From: Microdochium bolleyi
Lineage: Eukaryota; Ascomycota; Sordariomycetes; Xylariales; Microdochiaceae
Reading direction: 5' to 3'
Length of the DNA stretch: 16,711 bases
NCBI GenBank assembly: GCA_001566295.1
Contig: KQ964327.1
Coordinates: 1-16,711, forward strand
The notes beneath the pieces were generated by a model. The model saw only the letters and a list, made by a program, of their open reading frames with translations, was not told where the DNA came from and did no database searches. Positions 7,351 to 15,959 of this stretch are shown here, piece by piece. Position numbers and translations under genes: made by a program. Numbering within the stretch: position 1 is the first letter of the stretch; the number at the start of each line of letters is the position of its first letter.

Positions 7351-9308
7351 ATTTTAAAGCTTCGAAGGGTGGGTGACAAGTTTCCTCCCTGGCAAAGACT
7401 TCGGACTACTAACGAGCCGCTTCGAATTACCAGGACAACCAGTTCTCTAGGCCACAGATACTCACGGACTGAAGCGATTACAGACCTCGAGGAGGCGATC
7501 CGAATAGGACGAGAAGCCATTGATGCCACCCCGTCAGATCATCCCGAGCCGGCTATGTTCTTGAACAACGTTGGGAATCGTCTAGGCGACAGACACTCAC
7601 GCACAGGCGCGATGGCAGACCTCAAGGAAGCCAAGGAATGCTTTGTCGCTGCCTTGCGTCACTCCACCTCCCGTGTGAGCCTGCGTGTCGCAGCCGGCCG
7701 TCACCTTCTGACATCCCCAGCCATCCTCAAGATGAACAAGCATACGCCAGTGCCAAAACAACGATCGACTTGATTCCCTTATTGACCCCTCGCTCTCTGC
7801 AGAACTCAGACAAGACGCACCTCCTCTCCGCCGTTGTCGGACTGTCGTCGGATGCGGCAGCCATTGCTCTTCATGCCAACAGAGGCCCTGCTGCTGCTGT
7901 CGAACTGCTTGAGACCGGCCGTGGCGTCATCGCGGGAGCTCTCTTCGAGCAATCCGACCTTGCCGCTCTCGAGCGCGCGCATCCCGACCTGGCGCGTTCC
8001 TTTATCGACCTGAGAGATCAACTAGACGCGCCGCCGCCGGCGGACACCCTTGCTGCATCCGAGCCCCCCACTTCGGCCGCAGAGACGGAAGGCGACAGGC
8101 GCCGCGACGCTGGACCCCAGCTTGCCCGTCTCCTCGAGACAATCCGTTCCAAGTCCGGCTTTGAGCGGTTCCTCCTCTCCGCATTGGAAGCCGATATGCT
8201 GGATGCTGCACGGCAAGGCTCTATTGTCGTCCTGATTGTGAGCTCGTATCGCTGCGACGCCTTAATCATTAAACAGTCCGGCATCCGATTGCTGGAGCTG
8301 CCACACCTCTCCCGAGACGCTCTCAACGGCCATGTCCGGGAACTTAAAACTCTCCACACGCTTGGGTGGCTCTGGGATGCCATCGTCTGTCCCGTTCTTA
8401 ATGCTCTCGGTTTTACTGGGCCTCCATCGGACAGTCGGTGGCCGCACGTGTGGTGGGTCCCGACTGGCACACTGACCCGGTTTCCACTCCATGCAGCGGG
8501 ACACCATCTGAGGCGCACCGGCGAGACGGCGGTTGACAGGGTCGTCTCGTCGTACGCATCGTCCGTCAAGGCGATCATACATAGTCGGCGACGGCCACAG
8601 CAAGCGCTTGCAGCCGGAGAGTCCCGAAACGCCGTTGTCGTTGCCATACAGAACACGCCAAAACAGGAACCGCTCAAGCATGCGAGCGACGAGGTTGATG
8701 CCGTAGTAGCTATTTGCGAGTCGGTGGGATTGCCGCACGCCCGGCCTCGACCGTACAAGGCCGACGTCTCGTCGGCCTTGGAGGCCTGCAGGATGTTCCA
8801 CTTTGCTGGCCACGGCAGCACGCATCCCGAAGAACCGCTACAGAGCCAGCTGCTCCTCGACGATTGGGATCGGGAGCCATTCACGGTAGCGAGTCTCCTG
8901 GAGACGAACCCTACCTCGAAGCCGCCATTCCTCGCGTACCTCTCGGCATGCGGGACTGGTCAGATCCTGGATGAGGGGTCTGTTGACGAGAGCATCCATC
9001 TGGCCAATGCTTGCCAGCTTGCGGGGTTCCGTCATGTAGTGGGCACGCTTTGGAGCGTCGATGACGGGTTATGTGTGGACATGGCGAGAATGACGTACGA
9101 GTTTCTGCGGGATGAGGGTATCCGGGATGAAACCGTAAGCCGGGGGCTTCACCGAGCGATGAGGACGCTCCGAGACCAGTGGGTGGAGTTCGAGGATGCC
9201 GGACGCGGAAAGTCATGGTCATCGGGAGCGGACAGGGACGCTGAATTGAGACAAGGGTCGGAGCCGAGGCGGCCGCTCTGGGTTCCTTATGTTCACTTTG
9301 GCGTTTGA
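7351..9308 (+). pseudogene. TPR-CHAT caspase-like protease, N-terminally truncated and frameshifted
   Basis: A CHAT protease (clan CD, caspase/separase-like) preceded by TPR repeats. The first frame, from about 7351, has no ATG and encodes two TPR-type units 45 residues apart (LGHRYSRTEAITDLEEAIRI and LGDRHSRTGAMADLKEAK), so most of the usual long repeat array is missing. One base appears lost at about 7730, after which the downstream frame runs unbroken to TGA 9306-9308. That part holds the linker helices (QSDLAALERAHPDLARSFI) and the CHAT domain. The catalytic His is in MFHFAGHGSTH (codon 8811-8813) and the catalytic Cys in YLSACGTGQ (codon 8949-8951), followed by HLANACQLAGFRHVVGTLW and the family C-terminus WVPYVHFGV. 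Both catalytic residues are kept. It faces the gasdermin-like gene tail to tail; fungal CHAT proteases are known partners that cleave gasdermins. Confidence 0.88.
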
Positions 9309-9885
9309 TATTGAATGTCATACAATGCTTGCCTTCTCGCCATGCGTAAGAAACCAGGGTTGCACGTGCATCCTTCCAAATGCTGCAAATAGGGTAAGAT
9401 GCTCTAGCTGAAGACGGTTACGCAGTCTCTGCGTTCCCAAGGACTATTCCATTTCGCAGGTTACAGTCATTCATGTTTGACGGAGCATCCACAACAGCTG
9501 TTTGCTCCTTTAGGACTGGTAATCAACTCTTTCACTGTAAGGGGCCCTCCGTGGTCACAGCGAAAGAACCCGCAGTTACTAGTGATGCGGATTACCTCGC
9601 AGACGCGCCAGGCCATCTTCTGAGCGCCTGCCAACTTGGAAAGCCTTGGACAGGCCCTATCCCGATGCAGCGAGGGTTGCATATAGGGACTGCGCGGGTC
9701 AAGGCGAAGTCGGGCGCGGCGGTCTGCCACGAACTGCATCGGGCGGCCAAATCAGTGTGACAGCCTGATGGATGAGCAACGGAAGGTATAGGATGCCTAG
9801 TTGATTGCCCCAGAAATGGATATGTTGCGTGGTTGACCTCGTTTTCTTCGATTATATTGACTTTAAAGCTTCGCGTCAAGTACCC
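9309..9885. other. Convergent intergenic region between CHAT and gasdermin-like genes
   Basis: It holds the 3' flanks of both convergent genes. Open frames on both strands (9473-9760 plus, 9592-9879 minus) lack recognisable domains and are probably chance. Confidence 0.5.
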
Positions 9886-10710
9886 TTATTCGGACGAAAC
9901 GCCAAAGAGTATTTTCTCTCCTCCGGTGCTCTCAATCTCGTAAGTGTCGCATCTCTCTGCATCTTCCGTATCTGACAGGTCGGCCTCGAAGTACTCTTCA
10001 TCTGGCTCGCCACGCGTTGCCGCGAAAGGCTTCCATTTGTTTGTTTGTTCGAGCGAAGGCGTCACTTTTCCTTCATGACGTGAGATATTAACCTTGCGGT
10101 AGCAGATCGCGTAGATCCGTTCACCTGGCGCCTTCATGTCACCCTTCACATCAGTGTTCGTTCGGCGACCGGCCTGAACTTCGATGTCTGCGGTGCCAGA
10201 CGGGTCTCCCTGTGCAGTGCTGATTGGGACTGTAGTCTCCCCTGAAATGTCGGTCGTGCGATGTTGGCCACGGGAGACATCGGCGTCTATGAAGGTGCGG
10301 TACCCAGTCACAAACCGGGGCTGGATTCTGAGCCGCTTGCAATACTCGAACCACTCCTGCATGCCTCCGCCCGTCTCTTGTCAAAACACTATCTCCGCAA
10401 ACAGACTGCTGGGGCTGTTCAGCGAGTAGATGCGGCCTTTCTGGGCAGTGACGTGCAGCATGCTGCTCTTGTCCTGTTGGAAAGAAAAGGACGCAAATCT
10501 CGTTGCAAAGACGTTGAGGAAGCTTCTTGAGCCGGTGTTGATAAGCCCATCGAACGCGACGTCAGGCTGGACAGAGTAGTCGGAGGCTTTGACGGTGTAG
10601 GGCCTCTTCCCGTCCTGGTGTGGCTGACGGATATTCGGAACAAAGCTTGCCAAGGCAATCTGGTTCAAAACAAAAGGCGAGCTCGTGAGAATAAAAGTGT
10701 TAGGAGCCAT
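9886..10710 (-). pseudogene. Gasdermin-like pore-forming cell-death protein, one in-frame TGA
   Basis: One minus-strand frame of 274 codons from ATG 10710-10708 (context GCCATGG) to TAA 9888-9886, interrupted only by TGA at codon 110 (10383-10381). The length matches fungal gasdermin-like proteins (about 255-280 residues). The N-terminus (FVLNQIALASFVPNIRQPHQD) fits the short hydrophobic start of that family. Residues about 131-208 resemble the C-terminal half of the gasdermin pore domain: a strand near FVTGYRTFIDADV, then DISGETTVPIS, a loop, and a final strand after APGERIYAICYRKV. Residues about 226-274 form an acidic tail (DEEYFEADLSDTEDAE), where fungal gasdermins carry the short inhibitory piece removed by proteolysis. 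It is convergent with a CHAT protease gene, the context known for gasdermins. The TGA would leave only 109 residues, without the membrane-spanning part. The family call rests on pattern and context, not an alignment. Confidence 0.58.
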
Positions 10711-11790
10711 GGCGATAACTGGCACTCCAAGGACGAGGATCAAGCAGTGATAGCTGGGGCGGGATTCAGATTGTATCTCCACGAGGAGTCGCGCGTTCTT
10801 ATATGCTCGGTTTGTAAGGCTGGCAACCAGCCCGGGTCCGGCATTGAGTCCCACTTCCGGCGGAGGCACGGCGCAAAGGGTGCTGTTTTACAGCGGATCT
10901 GGGAGAGGGCCGCAACAGCCCCCGCAACAGCAGGTGGGCTGGCGGACCCACAGACAGCGGAGACACCGGCAGATGGAACGTCGCCCGTCCCAGAGCTCCG
11001 GGTGCAGGCCGGGTTCAGCTGCACGGCATGCTGCTTTTTAACAACAAACGAGATGGTGATCCGGCAGCACTGGACAGGGAAGAAGTCGGAGGTGGACGAC
11101 AGCCATGGCTGCTACAAGCGTTCAAAGAATAACTGGACAGCCGTAGCACTCCAGTCTTTCTCCCGAGCGCGGCAGCTTACACGATACTGGATTGTCGATA
11201 CCACCACTCCGCCACAACGAGTAACCACAGGAGAGGAGACCACGACTAGGAGAGAGGCAGAGTCACGATCTGCCATCCCGGATACAGAGTGGGAGCTGCA
11301 GCTTCGCAAGTACGAGGCGAAGGCTACAGCAAAGGCAGAAGAGCGGCAACGTATGATCGGTGAGGAGACGGGGGTCGATTTTGAGTCGCCGTGGGTCCGT
11401 AAGACGGGCTGGGCTGTGCATCTAGCAGGCTTGGACATGGCTGAGCTTCGAAGGGCCGCTCAGCCAGGTCTGACTCCGAGGGAACTAGCTAGGCTAGGAT
11501 GGGCAGTAAGGAGAGGCCGAGACGAGGAGGAGGCGATGCTTGTACGACTGGGCCAGAGCTTCGACCGGACGATTTCTCGATGCGAACAGCGGATCGGGCA
11601 GGTCCCCGTCGAGACGCTCTGCTGGTTGGCGAGCCGCGATCCAGGACGTCCAGCTCCACAACCGTTCGAGCTGAAGCAGGAGGCGCGGGCAAGAGAGAGG
11701 TACCGCGCGTACTGGAGACAGTATCTCTGCTACTGTGTCCGAGCGTATCGTCTTGGCTGGTCAGAAGCGAGGACGAAGCGCCCTATTTGA
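10618..11790 (+). CDS. OrsD-type double zinc-finger N-terminal part of the helicase gene
   Basis: This open frame of 390 codons holds the N-terminal module. The ATG at 10618 lies inside the antisense start of the gasdermin-like gene and is doubtful; similarity starts near AGFRLYLHEESRVLICSVC. The first finger is C63-x2-C66 with H79 and H84 (ICSVC...ESHFRRRHG). The second is C135-x2-C138 with H151 (GFSCTACC...IRQHW). These fingers probably bind DNA or protein. A Pro/Ala-rich spacer joins them, and a helical region rich in Arg follows (ELRRAAQPGLTPRELARLGW). The frame ends at an in-frame TGA; the following codons continue the same protein in the same frame to about 12110. Confidence 0.65.
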   Translation: MWLTDIRNKACQGNLVQNKRRARENKSVRSHGDNWHSKDEDQAVIAGAGFRLYLHEESRVLICSVCKAGNQPGSGIESHFRRRHGAKGAVLQRIWERAATAPATAGGLADPQTAETPADGTSPVPELRVQAGFSCTACCFLTTNEMVIRQHWTGKKSEVDDSHGCYKRSKNNWTAVALQSFSRARQLTRYWIVDTTTPPQRVTTGEETTTRREAESRSAIPDTEWELQLRKYEAKATAKAEERQRMIGEETGVDFESPWVRKTGWAVHLAGLDMAELRRAAQPGLTPRELARLGWAVRRGRDEEEAMLVRLGQSFDRTISRCEQRIGQVPVETLCWLASRDPGRPAPQPFELKQEARARERYRAYWRQYLCYCVRAYRLGWSEARTKRPI

Positions 11791-13435
11791 TTGAGCGACG
11801 CGCAGTGGCTAGCTCTCGTCAATCTAGTCGACGCGCTTAACAGTAGCGCGAGTGACAGAGGTGGAGGGCTTGTAGTTCCCGGGGATATGGAGCGGGACGA
11901 GGACTTGGATGCACGGGTCTTTACATTCTGCATCTCGTCACTCACACAACAGGTCATAGTGGACCAGTTCAAGAACCCGCTTCTGCACTTCACTGCCGTT
12001 TTGACTATCGACCCCGCACGGGCAAAATGGAGGGCTCCCGGCGAGTTCACGGGAACACTGGCCGGGCTGGTGTGGTGTAGTCGCGTGCTACTACTAGAGC
12101 ATCTGTTCGGTCTATCCCGATCCGGCAGGAAGGGGCGACAGAAGACAATAGCGGCGACGGGGGTAGGCTGGACGAGGTCGAGGCCGAGCAGGAGGGTATA
12201 TGCGCCGAAGATCTTAACACGTTCCGAGACGGGTATCAGCGCTGGATTGCGGACGGCTCGTACAGCCCGTTTAGTACGATTACGAGATGGATGACGCTCG
12301 GAAAGGGGTTTCGCCAGAAGGAGGGAGGTATAGCGAGGATCATGTGGGAAGACGGCAGGCGAGCACTCAGCTATCTCGGTCAGCGCATCGAGGTCCAGGA
12401 ATTCCGCGACATGGCGCAGAGGCTAGTCTCCGAGCTTGAGACGGGCTCGGACGAGCTGCTCTACGGCGAGGGAGCGGCACTGCTCGACCAGGTTGAGCTC
12501 GCAAACATTTACGACAGTATGATGTTCGAGGGTCGCGACAGCTCGTTCGCCACCAATGCCAGGAACGCATGGCTACAGGCAGGGCCCCGGGTTGTCGCAA
12601 GAATTGTCAAGGCGGAGCTGTGGTCGCAGCAGAGGATACAGTACCACCAGGAGAAGTCACGACAGTGGCTTGGATGGCTGACCAGGCTGAAATCCAAGCT
12701 TCTGCTTGCCACTCATATATGGGGTGGGCAGCCCGGACGAGGACCCGAGATTACGAGTGTTCGGCATTGCGATACAAAGCAGCTCGCCCGGAGTGTGTAC
12801 GTACACGACGGACAGGTAATGCTCATCACCGACAGGGACAAGGCCAAGTCGATCCGCGGCTACGGCCGCAAAATTGCCCGTTTTCTTCCCGAGCGGGTCG
12901 GCCGGCTGCTTGTAGTCTATATTGCTTGGCTAATACCGTTCGAGGCAATGCTTCTCGCACAGACAAGAGGGCGAATTCCGTCCGATAATCTGAGCGAGTG
13001 GCCGTGGAAGGACGGGCGGAAGGGGCGCTGGGGGACGACAGAGCTTAGCAAGGAGCTCCGAGCAGAGTAGGCACCCACATCGGAGTCGACATCGGGATGG
13101 CAGGGTACCGACATGTCGCGACCGAGCTAGGCTGGACGATCCGAGGACTAGTCGTACAGCAGCAGAAGCTAGAGATCGGGGCAGCAGACGGGGACTACGG
13201 CTCGGACGGAGACGAGGTCAACGAGGTCACAGGGGAGCGGCAAGACAAGTCCCGTACGGAGCTGATCTGGGATCTGCAGGCGACATACAGCAGTACAATC
13301 GCCAGAGCCCATTATGCGGTGAACATACAGTTCCCAGGTCAGCTACAGCCAGAGATGATCGCCAACTACCGAGAGATCAGCCGGCTATGGCACGAGTATC
13401 TTAGCTTGACCGGCATGGAGGAAGTGGAAGCTTAA
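11791..13435 (+). pseudogene. Middle region of the OrsD/RecQ protein, three pieces in three frames
   Basis: Piece one (11791 to about 12110) follows the TGA directly in the same frame and includes QQVIVDQFKNPLLHFTAVLT and GTLAGLVWCSRVLLLEHLFG, a conserved part of this family. Piece two (about 12110-13070) carries YQRWIADGSYSPFSTITRWM, then GRGPEITSVRH, then RKIARFLPERVGRLLVVYIAWLIPFEAMLL. Piece three (about 13066-13435) carries VGTHIGVDIGMAGYRHVATELGW. The arrangement of an Arg-Gly-rich motif, a central basic segment, LP-x-x-V-x-x-L-x-x-Y-I and a late YRH motif is reminiscent of tyrosine recombinases, but I cannot identify a catalytic tyrosine, so no enzymatic role is claimed. Confidence 0.6.
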
Positions 13436-13560
13436 AGAGGACGCCGGAACCGTGGAGCAGGAGGGGCCACGGTCAGCATCAGCAGCAGCGGCGGCAAATC
13501 CATAGAAAAGGTAGCCAGAGCGGGAACAGCTGGCGCCGGAAACGGCTACGATTCGACCAG

Positions 13561-15069
13561 GACGAGGAGAGCCCGACAGTGAAGAAGCGAAGAAGGCAGT
13601 CAACCGAAGCAGTCTGGCCCGGTCACGACGCGGATCTAGAAGAAATCGACAGCCGAATCCAGAAGGGGCTCAACACGATTATCGTGCAAGGAGCGCGTTG
13701 GCGGATGGACGAGCAACAGACGGCCATGCGGCAGGTTCTAAGGCTACGGGGCGGGCGAGCTCTTATTGTCGTGCTCCCCACGGGCGCGGGAAAGAGTCTG
13801 TTGTTCATGATCCCGTCCGTACAGGCCGTACACGGGGGTGTGAGTATCGTCGTCGTACCGTTCGTGGTACTAATAGACAACATTGTCGCTCGGGCACGCT
13901 CTATCGGAATCAACTACATGCGGTGGAGATCTGCAGAGGGCGAAGAGAGACGCGCCAATACACCGGCTCGCTTAGCAAATCTGGTAGTCGTCAGCGCAGA
14001 CCAGGCGAGCAACAACGAGTTCATGACATATGTCGACAGTCTACGGGAGCGGCGGCTACTTAGACGGATCTTTATAGACGAGTGCCACACGATCATCACG
14101 GACGTGGGCTATCGTGAGAGGCTGGGTCGGATCAGAGAGCTACACCGGTTCGACCAGCCGCTTATTCTACTCACAGCAACGCTGCCGGTTAAGCTGGAGG
14201 GGTGGTTCCGCAGGCAGATGGTCGCTAGCGATGCAGAGATTATCCGGGCATCGACGGCTAAGAAAAACATCAGCTATTCCGTCGTCCGGGTACAGGGCGG
14301 GATACGGCCAGGGGGGGTGAAGAGGAAGGCAGTCGAGAACGAGGTAGTGCGGCTCGTAGAGGAGACGGCTGAGATCCAGGCACTAGAGGGCGATAAGAAG
14401 GGGGTTATATACTGCCGCACGAAGAAGAGCTGTGAGGAGCTGGCGGGACGTGTCGGGTGTTCGTACTACCACAGCGGGATGGAAGCCGGGGAGCGGCGAG
14501 AAGCGCTCGAGAGGTGGTCGAACGGAGGCTCACAGTCACGATGGATCACAGCAACAACTGGACTCGGCACAGGCGTCGACATACCGGGAATATGCATCAT
14601 CATCCACGCCGAGCGACCGTATGGGCTTGTGGACTACGTCCAACAGACAGGGCGGGGCGGGCGAAGGGATGGCGAGGTTGTCGAGGCGATTATCGTCATA
14701 CAAGATGGTGGGGAGCACGAGGGCGAAGGTAGGGCAAACAAGGGTGAGGAGACGGATGTGGAGCATGCTAACCGAGTGGCAATGGAGCAATTCATCGACA
14801 CGAAAGGATGTAGGCGAAGGGTCTTGGGTACTTTTATGGACGGAGCCGGTGGGGATGACTGCGAAATGCTCGAAGCGGTTCGATGTGACCGCTGCGACGG
14901 GAGAGAAGGAGAAGAAGAAGAGGGAGAGGAAGAAGAGGGAGAAGAGGGAGAAGAAGAAGCGGGAGAGGATGAAGGAAGTCCAGGGCTTGAAGAAGATCAC
15001 AGCGAGGCCGAGGGGCACACGAACCGGCTTAAGGAGGAGAGAAAGGAGGGATATAGGAGGAGGGGCTGA
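13561..15069 (+). CDS. RecQ-like DNA helicase core with acidic C-terminal linker
   Basis: The longest undamaged part of the big gene: about 500 codons encoding an ATP-dependent 3'-5' type DNA helicase. The SF2 motifs appear in order: Q-motif-like RMDEQQTAMRQVL, Walker A LPTGAGKS, Ia VVVPFVVLIDN, Walker B IFIDECH, motif III LLTATLP, motif IV GVIYCRTKKS, motif V TTGLGTGVDIPG and motif VI QQTGRGGRRDG. All key residues are kept. The frame opens well upstream of the GTG at 13579 and runs in from about 13430, so no independent start is needed. After motif VI comes a Cys-containing segment (VRCDRCDG) and a purine-coded Glu/Gly-rich tract. The TGA at 15067-15069 interrupts it, and the same frame then continues as a zinc-rich C-terminus. 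Confidence 0.88.
   Translation, partial: DEESPTVKKRRRQSTEAVWPGHDADLEEIDSRIQKGLNTIIVQGARWRMDEQQTAMRQVLRLRGGRALIVVLPTGAGKSLLFMIPSVQAVHGGVSIVVVPFVVLIDNIVARARSIGINYMRWRSAEGEERRANTPARLANLVVVSADQASNNEFMTYVDSLRERRLLRRIFIDECHTIITDVGYRERLGRIRELHRFDQPLILLTATLPVKLEGWFRRQMVASDAEIIRASTAKKNISYSVVRVQGGIRPGGVKRKAVENEVVRLVEETAEIQALEGDKKGVIYCRTKKSCEELAGRVGCSYYHSGMEAGERREALERWSNGGSQSRWITATTGLGTGVDIPGICIIIHAERPYGLVDYVQQTGRGGRRDGEVVEAIIVIQDGGEHEGEGRANKGEETDVEHANRVAMEQFIDTKGCRRRVLGTFMDGAGGDDCEMLEAVRCDRCDGREGEEEEGEEEEGEEGEEEAGEDEGSPGLEEDHSEAEGHTNRLKEERKEGYRRRG
14899..14975 (+). repeat. GAA/GAG purine-rich low-complexity tract
   Basis: Nearly pure purine sequence made of GAA, GAG and GGA units, encoding an acidic Glu/Gly stretch after the helicase core. 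On its opposite strand it is all pyrimidine. Such tracts expand and contract by slippage and can form triplex DNA. No base interruption breaks the reading frame here. Confidence 0.9.
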
Positions 15070-15556
15070 TTACAGCAGTGGCTGGAGGATGTGGAAGGGC
15101 TGGAGCGGTGCGCGGCATGCTTTGTACGATGGCGTCTATTCGGAGGGCCAAGATCACAGAGGCAGGTGTTCCAGCACGGTCTAGAGAGATGCCGGGCGAT
15201 CAAGAAGCGGGACTACATCCAATGGCGGCGGGAGGTAAAGTTCAGAGAGGGCGTTTGCTGCTGGCGGTGCGGGCTGGGGCTGGAGTGGTGTAAGAGGGCA
15301 GAGATGGTACAGATCGGAGTATGAGGAGCTCGGTGAGGAGGACAAGTGTCGGAGGAACGATAAGGTACTACCAGTCGTTCTACTTGCACAGAAGGATGAC
15401 ATCATAAGGGAGATCGTGGAGGAGGAGATAGGAGAGCTGCCCAAAGGCGAGGAGGCGTGGCAGCAATGGATCGGACAACCGGGAGAGGTGCTCGGCAGCC
15501 AGATGACGGACGGTCTTGCGGTTTGGGAGGCAGTGGTGCGGCGGATAGGTGATTAG
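15070..15556 (+). pseudogene. C-terminal zinc-rich tail of the OrsD/RecQ gene, after a stop and with a frameshift
   Basis: Directly after the TGA the helicase frame continues with QQWLEDVEGLERCAACF, a Cys/His pair region, DYIQWRREVKFREGVCCWRC and LEWCKR, a Cys-rich module that ends this protein family. The frame changes near 15300 and goes on as ELGEEDKCRRNDKVLPVVLL to a terminal AVWEAVVRRIGD before TAG 15554-15556. Both parts are contiguous and in the order expected for the family end. Confidence 0.68.
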
Positions 15557-15733
15557 GAGATATAGATGAATTTTGGAGAAGAGGTTTTGAGCTAGTTTGG
15601 GTTCCCAGTACTATGTATGGCTCGTGGGGAGAGGGTGTCCGCAAACCACGAAAACGTGAGAGAAGGACTCCGGGATTAAGCCGCGGAATTATTGGCTCCC
15701 GGTAGGGCGATAATTGCGAGAGGATATGGGAAC
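15557..15733. other. Short spacer between the two OrsD-related sequences
   Basis: No coding signal is seen. The sequence is less GC-rich than the helicase region and contains no evident terminal repeat. Confidence 0.4.
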
Positions 15734-15958
15734 TTAATAACAGGTAATTAGGGCAGCGTCTCTGGGGTTTTGTAAGCCGTGCGGATAGTGATCGCGAATA
15801 TGTTCCGTAAGGCCTAGGCGGTCGGCGAGTGGGATATTATGCTTATGCCAGAGGTGTGCGGTTAGCTGGTCCCCCATTGGGGAGATGGCGTGGCGGCAGT
15901 CGGGGCGGCGGCAGATGAGGAGGTTGTACAGGTGGGTCGCAAAAATAACGCAAAACAT
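15734..15958 (-). pseudogene. Second OrsD-type zinc-finger fragment, inverted orientation
   Basis: A 74-codon minus-strand frame with YNLLICRRPDC (C-x4-C), then LTAHLWHKHNIPLADRLGL (H-x4-H), the opening of an OrsD-type domain. It stops at TAA 15736-15734, well before the rest of the domain, and I found no continuation in the other frames of the next 80 bases. It is not a copy of the OrsD part at 10745; the residues differ clearly. It therefore represents a second, more diverged gene that lay tail to tail with the helicase and was truncated. The Tc1 element starts just upstream of its first codon and may have removed its beginning. Confidence 0.62.
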
Positions 15959-15959
15959 T

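Larger units (their letters stand above)
10740..15556 (+). pseudogene. OrsD zinc-finger / RecQ helicase giant gene (telomere-linked helicase type), multiply broken
   Basis: About 4.8 kb encodes one fungal protein of roughly 1,600 residues: N-terminal OrsD-type zinc fingers, a helical middle region, a RecQ-like superfamily 2 helicase, an acidic low-complexity linker and a C-terminal Cys-rich zinc region. Such genes are repeated near chromosome ends in many ascomycetes. Lesions are TGA at 11788-11790; frame changes near 12110, 13066 and 13430; TGA at 15067-15069; and a frame change near 15300. The last frame ends at TAG 15554-15556. Repairing each point restores recognisable sequence on both sides. 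No clear start codon precedes the OrsD similarity, which begins within about 40 bases of the divergent gasdermin-like ATG. The region is GC-rich and lacks the AT skew of strong RIP. Confidence 0.82.

Noticed and set aside
8018..8884. A 288-codon minus-strand open frame opposite the CHAT protease
   Set aside because: It is rich in Ser, Arg and Cys with no domain, and mirrors a GC-rich, clearly conserved protease on the plus strand. It is a shadow frame.
9473..9879. Open frames on both strands between the CHAT and gasdermin-like genes
   Set aside because: They overlap each other, have no domain or start support, and lie where 3' flanks are expected.
10340..10400. An intron covering the TGA in the gasdermin-like gene
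   Set aside because: The only GT...AG pair near the stop gives about 35 bases with no branch-site sequence, shorter than fungal introns, and the reading frame continues without a gap through the region.
14432..15184. A 250-codon plus-strand frame over the helicase end
   Set aside because: It is Arg, Gly and Lys rich and overlaps helicase motifs V and VI read in the true frame; it is a shadow of the purine-rich tract.
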